Origin: Actinomycetes bacterium
GTDB lineage: Bacteria > Actinomycetota > Acidimicrobiia > Acidimicrobiales > RAAP-2
DNA length: 64,000 nt
Reading direction: 5' to 3'
Assembly: GCA_021791845.1 (NCBI GenBank)
Contig: JAJYVT010000003.1
Span: forward strand, 1 to 64,000
Shown here: in pieces, positions 15,523-24,059 of the stretch
Position numbering within the stretch: the first letter of the stretch is position 1
Layout: every line of letters begins with the position of its first letter
Notes under the pieces: generated by a model
Database searches by the model: none
What the model was told of the DNA's origin: nothing
The model's input: only the letters and a program-made list of their open reading frames with translations
Program-made: the position numbers and the translations under genes

Positions 15523-16277
15523 GGGACGGCCCGGCCTCGCTGCTCTTCGAGCGCCTCCGACCGTGGGCGCTCGGGTTGGGAGCAGCACTCGTCGTGCTGG
15601 AGTTCGTGCCTCCCCTGTGGACGGAGAGCACGCGCTACGAGTACGTCCAGGCGATCCAGTTCTGCCTCGCCGCCTACGCCGTGCCGGCGTTGGTGGTGGT
15701 CGGGCGGCCCTGGGGGAGGTTGGGCGGAGCGGGAAGCCGGGGCCGGCTCTGGCGGCTCCTCGACCGGGTGGCCGAACGGCGGCTCCGCCACGCCAGCTTC
15801 GTCCGCGCCTTCGCCTTCGTGGCCGCTTTCGCCGCCCTGGTGATCCTGTGGCGCACGCCCGCCTGGACCGACGCCGTCGTGCGGGACCGGTGGCTCGTGC
15901 CGGTGGAGGTGGTGTCCCTGGCGGTGACCGGTGTGGGGCTGTGGCTCGAGATCCTGGCCTGCCCGCCGCTGCGCCCGCGGCTGCACCGGCCCTGGCGGGC
16001 GGTGGTGGCGGCACTGGCCATGTGGGCGACGTGGGTGATGGCGTTCTCCATCGGGTTCGCCCACGATTCGTGGTACCACGCCTTCGACCACGTGCGGACG
16101 GGCATCGGCGTGACGCTCGACCAGGAGATCGCCACGGGCATCCTCTGGCTGGCGGCCGTGGCCGCCTTTTTGCCCGCCATCTTCGCCGACCTGATGACCT
16201 GGCTCAGGAACGGTGACGATCCCGACGCCGAGCTGCGCAGGCTGGTGCGGGACGCGCGCCGCTCCGGGCGGGCGTGA
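15489..16277 (+). CDS. Second CtaG-like membrane protein, metal-site histidines lost
   Basis: A membrane protein of up to 262 residues that resembles the CtaG at 10033. ESTRYEYVQAIQFCLAAYAVP corresponds to WSYRYFYVHMIEHILLMFFAP, and SWYHAFDHV followed by DQEIATGILW corresponds to SWYSVYAHV followed by DQQIGAAILW. The paired His of the HMIEH motif are replaced (QAIQF), so copper binding there is doubtful. The start is uncertain. The GTG at 15489 lies inside the preceding small gene without a ribosome-binding site, and in-frame TTG (15576) or GTG (15594) starts are possible. It closes the plus-strand oxidase operon and faces the minus-strand genes across a 39-base gap. Confidence 0.7.
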   Translation: MAVLPASPGPLGDGPASLLFERLRPWALGLGAALVVLEFVPPLWTESTRYEYVQAIQFCLAAYAVPALVVVGRPWGRLGGAGSRGRLWRLLDRVAERRLRHASFVRAFAFVAAFAALVILWRTPAWTDAVVRDRWLVPVEVVSLAVTGVGLWLEILACPPLRPRLHRPWRAVVAALAMWATWVMAFSIGFAHDSWYHAFDHVRTGIGVTLDQEIATGILWLAAVAAFLPAIFADLMTWLRNGDDPDAELRRLVRDARRSGRA

Positions 16278-16316
16278 GGAGGGCCGGCTGCCAGGCGCAG
16301 CGCCGCGGAGCTCCCG

Positions 16317-16997
16317 TCAGCCGAGCGGGGTGACCGGCAGGGAGGGGTCGGGGAGGTGGGCGCCCCCCAAGCTTCGCTCGGCGGCGGCAATGGCGCGGTC
16401 CGCCTTCGCTCGGTCCAGGCGCAGCAACCGCTCTTTGGCACGCAGGTCGCGGCGTGCCGAGACGTCGGTGGGGTGGGCGACGAGCTTCTGCATGTCGCTC
16501 ATGGCGGCGACGGCGTCCGAGGTCATCCAGACCTCCACGCTGGTGATCATGGCGCTCAGGTGGGGACCTGCCGGGCCGCTGGGCACTGTGAGTGTGCCCA
16601 GCGAGACGACGGCCTGGTTGGCGAACGAGCACGCCTGCTCGTTCTGCGAGAGGAGCGTGGGCACCTGGGACCGTTGGGCCGCGGTGAGGGTCCCGGCCTG
16701 TTGGCGGCCGTAGATCGTGTAGCTCTGGCGCACCGAGTACGTGCATGTGCGGATGTCGGCGTCGACCGCCTTCACCAGCGCGGTGGCCTCGGTGGTGAGC
16801 TCGGAGGTGGTGGCCTGGTGGGGGAGGTCGGCGACGACGGAGGCGCCGGCCACGACCGCCAGGACCACCACCACGAGCACCCAGGTCCGGCGGTACCAGG
16901 GTCGCTTGCCCGACGCCGGCTCGGAGAAGGAGTCGGGGATGGTCTCGGGCGTGAGGGGCGGCAGTGTCGTCCCTCGCGGCGTGAAGAAGGTGCTCAT
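16317..16997 (-). CDS. Membrane-anchored hypothetical protein
   Basis: A 226-residue protein. It has a Pro-rich N-terminus, one membrane helix (TWVLVVVVLAVVAGASVV, about residues 37-54) and an outward, mostly helical region containing two cysteines (RTCTYSVRQSYTIYG and NEQACSFANQAV). The charged C-terminal stretch with repeated Arg/Lys/Glu could form a coiled coil. I recognise no family. The ATG overlaps the stop of the SCO gene (ATGA), so the two are co-translated; a role beside SCO in oxidase assembly is possible but unproven. Confidence 0.7.
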   Translation of the reverse strand: MSTFFTPRGTTLPPLTPETIPDSFSEPASGKRPWYRRTWVLVVVVLAVVAGASVVADLPHQATTSELTTEATALVKAVDADIRTCTYSVRQSYTIYGRQQAGTLTAAQRSQVPTLLSQNEQACSFANQAVVSLGTLTVPSGPAGPHLSAMITSVEVWMTSDAVAAMSDMQKLVAHPTDVSARRDLRAKERLLRLDRAKADRAIAAAERSLGGAHLPDPSLPVTPLG

Positions 16998-17911
16998 GCG
17001 TCGGCCAGCTTTCGGGCGTAGTGGGCGATGCCGGTGGCGAATCGGGTGACCTCGGCCGCGGGCAGGGAGTACGTGCCGCCGGCGGACTCGTTGGCGAAGG
17101 GGGTGGCGGCCCAGGCGACCTTGCCTGCCGGCGAGATGAAGTACATGAGCTCGTTGTGGCTGACCGCTCGGGTGGCCCGGTCGGCGGTGATGGAGATGCC
17201 GTAGGTGGTCCACACCGGGTCGAGCTTCTTGACCGACCCGGTGAGGAAGCGGTAGTTGCGCAGCCCCCCGAGGGCGGTGCGGGCGAGGATGGCGGCGTCC
17301 CCGGGGGCGAGAGCGAGAGGGTCGGTGTTGACGGTCACGAATGTGACCGGCACGCGCGTCGCGCCCAGCATGGCGTCGGCCTGGGCCAGCTCCCGGGCCA
17401 GGACGGGGCAGATGTCGTTGCACGGAGCGTTGGCGAAGGAGAGCACGACCACGTGCCCCGCCAGGTGTGCCAGCGAGACAGGGGTCCGGGTGGCCGCGTT
17501 GGTGAGCGTGAAGCCGGCCGCGGCCGCGCCCTTCAACGTGCTGATCCCCATGAAGGCGGCGAGCGGCGCGTGCACCTGTGCCCCCGCTGTCGCCGCGCCC
17601 GTGTGGCTGGGGACGACGGGGCCGGCGTGGCCCGTCGGTGGCCGGTGCGGGACGGCTGGGGCAGGCGACGATGTGACGAGGTGGTCCGCCAGGGCACCGC
17701 CCACGCCGAGGACGAGGAGCACCGCGATCCCCCAGGCGATCACCCGGGGCGACATGCGCGGCGTGCCGGCGGCGAAGGCGGCCCTCCGGTCCTCGGCCGT
17801 GAGGCCGGCCCGGGACGGCGCCGGCTCCGCGGGTGCCGGCTCCGCCACCGCAGGCTCCACCGCCGGATCCGTCGGATCCGCCGGTGGCCGATCGGAGTGG
17901 CCGACGGTCAC
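16994..17911 (-). CDS. SCO1/SenC-type copper chaperone
   Basis: Delivers copper to, or reduces, the CuA centre of oxidase subunit II. The 305-residue protein has a long Pro/Ala-rich N-terminus, one membrane anchor (VIAWGIAVLLVLGVGGALA, about 57-75), and a thioredoxin-fold domain with the CxxxCP motif (CNDICP) and the distal His in VSHNELMYF. The GTG at 17911 is the furthest in-frame start; no clear ribosome-binding site or -10 box identifies it. It lies 54 bases downstream of ctaB and overlaps the following hypothetical gene by ATGA. Confidence 0.9.
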   Translation of the reverse strand: MTVGHSDRPPADPTDPAVEPAVAEPAPAEPAPSRAGLTAEDRRAAFAAGTPRMSPRVIAWGIAVLLVLGVGGALADHLVTSSPAPAVPHRPPTGHAGPVVPSHTGAATAGAQVHAPLAAFMGISTLKGAAAAGFTLTNAATRTPVSLAHLAGHVVVLSFANAPCNDICPVLARELAQADAMLGATRVPVTFVTVNTDPLALAPGDAAILARTALGGLRNYRFLTGSVKKLDPVWTTYGISITADRATRAVSHNELMYFISPAGKVAWAATPFANESAGGTYSLPAAEVTRFATGIAHYARKLADA

Positions 17912-17965
17912 GGGCTCGCCGCCGATCCGGCGATCAGACTCCAGGACAACCCCCCGAGACCGCCC

Positions 17966-18883
17966 TCAGGGATGGTGCACGATCGCGACGGCGCCCATGG
18001 CCAGGAACAGGACCGTGAGGTAGGTGATCGAGTACCCGAACAGGCGCATGGCCCGACGGGGGCTCGGGTCGGTACGGAGCGGGAGGGCGTAGAAGAAGAA
18101 GCCGGCGTCCAGGGCGACCGTGATGCCGAAGAGGACCCACCCGAGGTGGGTGACGAAGACGAGCACGATGGCCAGCGCCGAGACGACCGCCGTGTAGGCC
18201 AGGATCTGGCGGACGACCTTGCCGATGTCGGCGACCGAGGGAAGCATGGGGACCGAGGCGCGGGCGTAGTCGTCTCGGTGGCGGATGGCCAGGGCCCAGA
18301 AGTGCGGCGGGGTCCAGGCGAACACGATGGCGAACATGACCCAGGCCGCCAGCGACAGGCGACCGGTGACCGCCGCCCACCCCACCAGGACGGGGACGGC
18401 GCCGGCCGCCCCGCCGATCACGATGTTGCTGGAGAAGCGCCGCTTGAGCCACACGGTGTAGACGCCCACGTAGAAGAGCGCCGCCGCCAGGGCCAGGGCG
18501 GCCGAGAGCAGGTTGACGGTCAGCCACAGCAGGAGGAAGGCGGCGAGCTCGAGCCCGACGGCGAGGACCAGGGCGTCGGCGGGCGACACCACCCCTGAGA
18601 CGAGCGGGCGTTGCTTGGTCCGGTCCATCACGGCGTCGATGTCCCGGTCGTAGAACATGTTGAAGGCGTTGGCCCCGCCGGCGGCGAAGGTGCCCCCCAC
18701 CACGGTCAGGGCCACCAGCTCGAAGGAGGGGACCGTCGGCGAGGCCACGAACATGGCCGGGACGGTGGTGATGAGCAGGAGCTCGATGATGCGCGGCTTG
18801 GTCAGCGCGACCAGGCCGGCGACGCGGGGCGGCACGGAGAAGATGGAGCGGTTTCGAGCCGCCGCGCTCGAGAGCTGCTGCAC
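17966..18883 (-). CDS. ctaB: Protoheme IX farnesyltransferase (heme O synthase)
   Basis: UbiA-family membrane enzyme that farnesylates heme B to heme O, the precursor of the heme A used by the aa3 oxidase. The first Asp-rich prenyl-diphosphate motif is NAFNMFYDRDIDAVMDRT, with KPR at the first helix (LTKPRIIELLL) and the second motif region in RHRDDYARASVPMLP. About nine membrane helices, 305 residues. The GTG at 18883 is preferred over a TTG at 18889 because TAACGT lies exactly six bases before it, matching the leaderless pattern. No ctaA (heme A synthase) gene is in the window. Confidence 0.93.
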   Translation of the reverse strand: MQQLSSAAARNRSIFSVPPRVAGLVALTKPRIIELLLITTVPAMFVASPTVPSFELVALTVVGGTFAAGGANAFNMFYDRDIDAVMDRTKQRPLVSGVVSPADALVLAVGLELAAFLLLWLTVNLLSAALALAAALFYVGVYTVWLKRRFSSNIVIGGAAGAVPVLVGWAAVTGRLSLAAWVMFAIVFAWTPPHFWALAIRHRDDYARASVPMLPSVADIGKVVRQILAYTAVVSALAIVLVFVTHLGWVLFGITVALDAGFFFYALPLRTDPSPRRAMRLFGYSITYLTVLFLAMGAVAIVHHP

Positions 18884-18889
18884 ACGCAA

Positions 18890-18895
18890 ACGTTA
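18890..18895 (-). promoter_or_regulatory. -10 box TAACGT for ctaB, leaderless arrangement
   Basis: Read on the minus strand, TAACGT ends six bases before the GTG at 18883. It forms half of a divergent promoter region with the box at 18987-18992. Confidence 0.5.
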
Positions 18896-18986
18896 GCCGG
18901 TGCCGCGCGGCCGTTCCATGACGTGCGGTCCCCGCAGCGTGCCGGGCTGCCGGCCAGGGATACCCGCCGTGGCGCGGGGCGAACGG

Positions 18987-18992
18987 TAGAGT
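18987..18992 (+). promoter_or_regulatory. -10 box TAGAGT for the DUF948-alaS operon, leaderless arrangement
   Basis: TAGAGT lies exactly six bases before the GTG at 18999, the first gene of the DUF948/DUF6167/alaS run. Confidence 0.5.
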
Positions 18993-18998
18993 CGTGGC

Positions 18999-19487
18999 GT
19001 GGACGCCGCAGCAGTCGTCGTGCTGGTCGCGGCCGTCGTGGCGTGCGTCGGTGCGGTCGTCGCCCTGGTGGCGGCGTGGGTCCTGGTGGGGCAGGTGCGC
19101 CGCCTGGAACGGGGCATCGAGGCCCTCCGCCACGAGACGGTGCCGCTCGTGGCGGACGCCCGGATGGCCGCCGACCACGCCGCCGCCGAGATCGCCCGGG
19201 TGGACGCCGTCCTGGCCGACACCGAGGCCGTCACGGCGGCGGTGGACCGGGCCTCCCGGGCCGCCCGCCGGGCCTTCGCCAATCCCGTGGTGAAGGTGCT
19301 GGCCTGGCGGGCGGGCGCCGTCGGCGGGATGCGGAGGCTTCGTCACGGGGACCGCCTCCCCCAGCGTCCGGTCACGGTGGCGCTGGTCCGCGAGGGACGG
19401 GGCGCCGACGACGCCGGCCGCGGGGGGCGGGTGCGCGCCGTGCGTGACGGGCGCGCCGTGCGGGCCGTCGGGGCGAGGAGCCGGTGA
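18999..19487 (+). CDS. DUF948-like membrane protein
   Basis: A 162-residue protein with a single N-terminal membrane helix (VVVLVAAVVACVGAVVALVA) followed by a helical, probably coiled-coil region with Ala, Glu and Arg in heptad-like order. This matches the DUF948 proteins found upstream of alaS in many actinobacteria. The biochemical role is unknown. The GTG start is supported by the TAGAGT box six bases upstream. The stop overlaps the next gene (GTGA). Confidence 0.8.
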   Translation: MDAAAVVVLVAAVVACVGAVVALVAAWVLVGQVRRLERGIEALRHETVPLVADARMAADHAAAEIARVDAVLADTEAVTAAVDRASRAARRAFANPVVKVLAWRAGAVGGMRRLRHGDRLPQRPVTVALVREGRGADDAGRGGRVRAVRDGRAVRAVGARSR

Positions 19488-19753
19488 TCCGCCGCCCGCT
19501 GTGGCTGGGCGCGGGGGTGGCCCTCGGCGTGGGCGGCACCCTGTGGGCCGAGCAGCGGGTGCGGCGCCGCGTCCGGCAGCTCTCGGCCGCGCTCACGCCC
19601 GCGGGCGCCGCCGACGGGGTGCGCCGGTCGGCCCTCGCCGCCGGCGAGCGCCTCCGGTCGGCGGCGGACGAGGCGCGCCTGGAGCGCCGCCGCCGGGAGG
19701 CCGAGCTGTGGGCCGGCCTCGAGCCGAGGGGAGCGGTCCGGCAGCACCGGTAG
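19484..19753 (+). CDS. DUF6167-like small membrane protein
   Basis: An 89-residue protein with an N-terminal hydrophobic segment (PLWLGAGVALGVGGTLWA) and a highly charged helical remainder. Position between the DUF948 gene and alaS, and the form of the N-terminus, match the DUF6167 family of actinobacteria. No function is known to me. It starts at a GTG overlapping the previous stop. The -10 box of alaS lies across its last codon and stop. Confidence 0.7.
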   Translation: MIRRPLWLGAGVALGVGGTLWAEQRVRRRVRQLSAALTPAGAADGVRRSALAAGERLRSAADEARLERRRREAELWAGLEPRGAVRQHR

Positions 19754-19756
19754 GCT
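19751..19756 (+). promoter_or_regulatory. -10 box TAGGCT for alaS, leaderless arrangement
   Basis: TAGGCT covers the stop of the upstream gene and lies seven bases before the alaS ATG, suggesting that alaS has its own leaderless transcript as well as read-through. Confidence 0.5.
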
Positions 19757-19763
19757 GCACCGG

Positions 19764-22331
19764 ATGGACGCCAACCAGCTGCGCGCCGCCTTCACCGGGT
19801 TCTTTGCGGCGCGGGGCCACGAGGTGGTGCCGTCGGCCAGCCTGATCCCCCACGACCCGACGGTGCTGTTCACCATCGCCGGGATGGTGCCGTTCAAGCC
19901 GTACTTCCTGGGCGACGAGCCGTCGCCGTGGCCGCGCGCCACCACGGTGCAGAAGTGCTTCCGCACGGTCGACATCGACGTGGTCGGCCACACCAGCCGG
20001 CACTGCACCTTCTTCGAGATGCTCGGGAACTTCAGCTTCGGGGACTACTTCAAGGAGCAGGCGATCCCCTACGCCTGGGAGCTCGTCACCGAGGTGCTCG
20101 GCATCGAGGCCGGCCGCCTGTGGGTCACGGTGCACCACAGCGACGACGAGGCCGCCGCCATCTGGGCCGACGCCGTGGGTGTGCCGGCGGCACGGATCCA
20201 GCGGATGGGCGAGGACAACTTCTGGCAGATGGGCGAGACCGGGCCCTGTGGTCCGTGCTCGGAGATCTACTTCGACAAGGGCGAGCCCTACGGATCGCCG
20301 GGCGGTCCGGCCCAGGGCGGCGCCGAGCGGTTCGTGGAGATCTGGAACCTCGTCTTCATGCAGTTCAACCGGGCGGCGGACGGGTCGATGGCCGAGCTGC
20401 CGAAGAAGAACATCGACACCGGGGCGGGGCTCGAGCGGATCCTGCCGGTCCTCCAGGGGACCGACTCCATCTTCGACACGGACGTCCTGGCTCCGCTGGT
20501 GGAGGTGGCGCAGGAGCTCACCGGGGCCCGGGTGGGGCGGGACGAGCGGACCGACGTCGCCCTGCGCGTCATGGCCGACCACGGCCGGGCGATGACGATG
20601 CTGGTGGCCGACGGGGTGCTGCCGTCGAATGACGGGCGTGGCTACGTGCTGCGCAGGGTGATCCGGCGGGCGGTGCTGGCGGCGCGACGGGCCGGGGCGC
20701 GCGGCCCCGTCACCCCGGCGCTGGCCCGGACGGCGGCCCAGGTGATGGGGGAGCAGTACCCGGCCGTCCGGTCCGAGATCGACGTCGTGACCGACGTGCT
20801 CGAGCGCGAGGAGGCGGGCTTCGACCGGACCCTGCGCGCCGGGCTCACCATCGTGGAGGCCGCGCTGAGCGAGCTGGCCGGCGTGACCGACGCCGAGCTG
20901 TCGGGCGAGACCGCCTTCCGCCTGCACGACACGCACGGCTTCCCGATCGAGCTGACCGAGGAGCTCGCACGCGAGGCGGGCGTGCGCGTCGACCGTGCCG
21001 CCTACGACGCCCACATGGCCGAGCAGCGGCGCCGGGCGCGGGAGGCGGCGCGGGCACCCGCCGGCGCCGATGAGACCGCCTACCGCGAGCTCCTGGACGG
21101 CGCCGGCCCGACGCGCTTCGTCGGCCGGTCGCCCGACCACTACGCCGTGCCCGCCCGGGTGGTGGGGGTGCTGGCCGGCGCCGAGCCGGGCACGGTCGAG
21201 GTGTTCTTGGACCAGACGCCCTTCTACGCCGAGGGCGGCGGGCAGGTGGGCGACACCGGCTCGATCGTGACCGAGACCGGCCGGGCCGAGGTGTACGACA
21301 CGGTGGCCGCCCTGCCGGGGCTCACGGCGCACCGGGCCCGCCTGTCGGGCGAGCTGTTCGCGGGCCAGGACGCGCTCGCCGCCATCGACGGGGCCCGGCG
21401 GGAAGCCGTCCGCCGCAACCACACCGGGACCCACCTCCTGCACGCGGCCCTGCGCGGGGTGCTGGGCGACCACGTCCGCCAGCAGGGCTCGCTGGTCGCG
21501 CCCGACCGGTTGCGCTTCGACTTCAGCCACCCGGGTGCGCCGGCGGCCGAGGAGCTCGACGCGGTGGTGTCGATGGCCAACGCCGACGTGCTGACCGACG
21601 AGCCGGTCGTGACCCGGGAGGTGGCGAAGGGGGAGGCGGATGCCTTGGGGGCCATCGCCTTCTTCGGGGACAAGTACGGCGACGTCGTGCGGATGGTGCA
21701 GGCCGGGCCGCACTCGCTGGAGCTGTGCGGCGGCACCCACGTGGACTCCCTGGGCATGGTGGGGCCCATCGCGGTGGTCTCGGAGGGCTCGATCGGCTCC
21801 AACACGCGCCGCATCGAGGCGGTGACGGGTACCGCCTCGGTCGAGCGCACGCGCCACCGCGACCGGGTGGTCGACGAGGCGGCGGCGCTCTTGCGGGTGG
21901 AGCCCGAGGGCGTGCTGGACGCGCTCCAGCGGCTCGTCGACCGCCAGCGGGCGGCCGACCGGGAGCTGGGGCGGCTCCGCCAGTCGATGCTGGCGTCGGA
22001 GGGAGCGGCGTTGGCTGCGGCCGCGGCCGACGGGCTGGTCGTGGCCCGGCGTGACGGCCGCAGCCCCGACGAGCTCCGGGCCCTCGCCCAGGCGGTGCGG
22101 GACGGCGGGGCCGCCTCGGTCGCCCTGGGCGGGTCCCCCGACGGGTCGCGGGTCGCCATCGCCGTCGCCACGGGCGGGGACCCCGACGCCGCCGCCGTGG
22201 TGCGCCAGGTGGCGCCGATCGTCGGCGGGGGAGGGGGCGGGTCTCCGCAGGTGGCGCTGGCCGGGGGGCGCGACCCGGGACGGATCGAGGCGGCGCTGGC
22301 CGAGGCGCGGAGGCTGCTCGCCGGGCCGTGA
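19764..22331 (+). CDS. alaS: Alanyl-tRNA synthetase
   Basis: Charges tRNA-Ala and edits mischarged Ser and Gly. The 855-residue protein has the class II core (FFAARGHEVVPSASLIP, KCFRTVDIDVVGHTSRHCTF, FEMLGNFSFGDYFKEQAI), then the editing domain with the zinc-site motif HTGTHLLHAALR and the second half CGGTHVDSLGMVG, and a C-terminal C-Ala domain. Length and order are typical. The ATG is supported by TAGGCT seven bases upstream. ruvX begins four bases after the stop. Confidence 0.97.
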   Translation: MDANQLRAAFTGFFAARGHEVVPSASLIPHDPTVLFTIAGMVPFKPYFLGDEPSPWPRATTVQKCFRTVDIDVVGHTSRHCTFFEMLGNFSFGDYFKEQAIPYAWELVTEVLGIEAGRLWVTVHHSDDEAAAIWADAVGVPAARIQRMGEDNFWQMGETGPCGPCSEIYFDKGEPYGSPGGPAQGGAERFVEIWNLVFMQFNRAADGSMAELPKKNIDTGAGLERILPVLQGTDSIFDTDVLAPLVEVAQELTGARVGRDERTDVALRVMADHGRAMTMLVADGVLPSNDGRGYVLRRVIRRAVLAARRAGARGPVTPALARTAAQVMGEQYPAVRSEIDVVTDVLEREEAGFDRTLRAGLTIVEAALSELAGVTDAELSGETAFRLHDTHGFPIELTEELAREAGVRVDRAAYDAHMAEQRRRAREAARAPAGADETAYRELLDGAGPTRFVGRSPDHYAVPARVVGVLAGAEPGTVEVFLDQTPFYAEGGGQVGDTGSIVTETGRAEVYDTVAALPGLTAHRARLSGELFAGQDALAAIDGARREAVRRNHTGTHLLHAALRGVLGDHVRQQGSLVAPDRLRFDFSHPGAPAAEELDAVVSMANADVLTDEPVVTREVAKGEADALGAIAFFGDKYGDVVRMVQAGPHSLELCGGTHVDSLGMVGPIAVVSEGSIGSNTRRIEAVTGTASVERTRHRDRVVDEAAALLRVEPEGVLDALQRLVDRQRAADRELGRLRQSMLASEGAALAAAAADGLVVARRDGRSPDELRALAQAVRDGGAASVALGGSPDGSRVAIAVATGGDPDAAAVVRQVAPIVGGGGGGSPQVALAGGRDPGRIEAALAEARRLLAGP

Positions 22332-22335
22332 CGTC

Positions 22336-22758
22336 GTGACGCGGGCGGTCGCCATCGACCTCGGGGCGCGGCGCATCGGTGTGGCCGTGAGCGATTCGGC
22401 CGGCACCATGGCCTTCCCCCGGCCGCGCATCGACCGCAGCGGGGACCGGGCGGCCGACCACCGCGCCATCGCGGCCGTCGTGGACGAGGTGGGCGCGGCC
22501 GTGGTGGTGGTGGGCCTGCCGATCTCGCTCGACGGCCGCCACGGAGCGGCGGCGGCGGCAGCGGCGGCGGAGGCGGAGGAGCTGGCGGCCGGCTTGGCGC
22601 AACGTGGGGTGCAGGTCGAGACGCTGGACGAACGCCTGACCACGGTGTCTGCCACCGCTCGGTTGGCCAACGCGGGCAGGCGCTCGCCCGAGCGCCGGGC
22701 CACCGTCGACAGTGCGGCCGCCACCGTGCTCCTGCAATCATGGCTCGACCGCCGATGA
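22336..22758 (+). CDS. ruvX: Holliday junction resolvase-like nuclease RuvX (YqgF)
   Basis: RNase H-fold nuclease of the YqgF family, implicated in rRNA processing or junction resolution. The 140-residue protein has the first catalytic Asp in AIDLGARRIGVAVSD, the VVVGLPISLDG strand, DERLTTVSA and the C-terminal DSAAATVLLQSWLD with its Asp. The order alaS-ruvX-mltG-aroE is widely conserved. The GTG four bases after alaS is taken as the start. The stop overlaps the mltG ATG. Confidence 0.9.
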   Translation: MTRAVAIDLGARRIGVAVSDSAGTMAFPRPRIDRSGDRAADHRAIAAVVDEVGAAVVVVGLPISLDGRHGAAAAAAAAEAEELAAGLAQRGVQVETLDERLTTVSATARLANAGRRSPERRATVDSAAATVLLQSWLDRR

Positions 22759-24059
22759 CCGCTCCCTCCGACAACCCGCGGGCCGCCACCCGGGCCCCCG
22801 ACGGCGACCGCCCGTTCGACCGCGAGCACGCGGAGGCCCCCGACGGCGACACGCCGCCCCACGGCGTCCCGCCGGTGGTGGTGCCTCGCACCCTGGCGCG
22901 CACCGACGCCGGTCCCCGCCCCGGGAGACGGGCGCCCCGCGTCGAGGGGCGCGGGCGTCACCGGCGCGGGCGTCGAGCCCGGCTGACCCGCAGGGCTCGG
23001 CGCATCCTCTTGGTGCTGGCGGTGCTCGTGGTGGTGGTCGGAGGCGGCGGCGGATGGATCGAGTCGGAGGCGAGCCCGTCGGGTACCCCGGGGGCGCCGG
23101 TGGTCGTCCACGTCCACCGGGGCGAGTCGTTGGGCGCCGTGATGGCGACGCTCACACGGGACGGGGTCGTCGGCAGCGCGCTCGCCTTCCGGCTCTGGTC
23201 GATCCTCCATGGCGGCCCGACCGTGCTCCCCGGCCTCTACCAGCTCCGCCGGAACCTGTCGTTCGGCGCCGTGAGCGCCGATCTGTCCGCCGGGCCCAAC
23301 GTCTACTCCCTGGACGTCGTGCCGGGGACCACGGTGACCGAGATCGCCAACCAGCTGTCCCAGCTCCCGGGCAACCTGGCCCAGACCTTCGAGACCGCGG
23401 CCCGCACCGGAGCGGTGCCTTCGCCGTACCAGCCGCAGAAGCACGGCAGCCTCGAGGGGCTCATCGCCGGTGGCCGGTACGAGATCACGCCGGGCGAGTC
23501 GGGGAAGACGCTGCTGTCCCGCATGGTGGCCCGCTTCGACGCCGAGGCGGCGGCGGCCGGGCTCTCGCCCACCACCACGGTGGGGGGCCAGAGCGCCTAC
23601 GGCGTGATCACGGTGGCGTCGATCGCCATGAAGGAGGGGTACTACCCCCGCTACTTCGGCAGGGTCGCCCGGGTGGTCTACAACCGGCTGGCCGACGGCA
23701 TGCACCTCGACATGACATCCACGGTGCTCTACTCCCTCGGCCAGGACGGGGGACCGGTGACTCCGGCCGAGGAGCAGGTCACAAGCCCCTACAACACCTA
23801 CCTCCGCCCCGGACTGACCCCCACCCCCATCTGCACGCCCTCGAGGGCCGCCCTCGCCGCGGCTGCCGCCCCGCCACCCGGCCCTTGGCTCTACTTCGAG
23901 CTCACGACACCGAAGAAGGGCGTGATGGTGTTCTCGGCGTCCTACACAACACAGCTCGCCGCCGAGCAGGCGGCCGCCAACAACCCCGCCTCCTCGTCCC
24001 CCGGGTCCTCCCAGGGGTCCGCGACGTCCTCGGGGTCGGGCAGCGGCACCGGGACGTGA
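22755..24059 (+). CDS. mltG: Endolytic murein transglycosylase MltG-like
   Basis: Membrane enzyme that cleaves nascent peptidoglycan strands and sets glycan length. It has a long disordered Arg/Pro N-terminus, one membrane helix (ILLVLAVLVVVVGGGGGW), and a YceG domain with ITVASIAMKEG, ARVVYNRLADGM, STVLYSLG, SPYNTYLRPGLTPTPI and WLYFELT. The usual ASI(V/I)EKE signature reads ASIAMKE, so the first Glu is Met while the second is kept. The Asp of the QxDxTV(I/V)Y strand also looks replaced. Whether it is active is uncertain. The ATG at 22755 overlaps the ruvX stop; an in-frame start at 22740 would lie within ruvX. 434 residues. Confidence 0.85.
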   Translation: MTAPSDNPRAATRAPDGDRPFDREHAEAPDGDTPPHGVPPVVVPRTLARTDAGPRPGRRAPRVEGRGRHRRGRRARLTRRARRILLVLAVLVVVVGGGGGWIESEASPSGTPGAPVVVHVHRGESLGAVMATLTRDGVVGSALAFRLWSILHGGPTVLPGLYQLRRNLSFGAVSADLSAGPNVYSLDVVPGTTVTEIANQLSQLPGNLAQTFETAARTGAVPSPYQPQKHGSLEGLIAGGRYEITPGESGKTLLSRMVARFDAEAAAAGLSPTTTVGGQSAYGVITVASIAMKEGYYPRYFGRVARVVYNRLADGMHLDMTSTVLYSLGQDGGPVTPAEEQVTSPYNTYLRPGLTPTPICTPSRAALAAAAAPPPGPWLYFELTTPKKGVMVFSASYTTQLAAEQAAANNPASSSPGSSQGSATSSGSGSGTGT

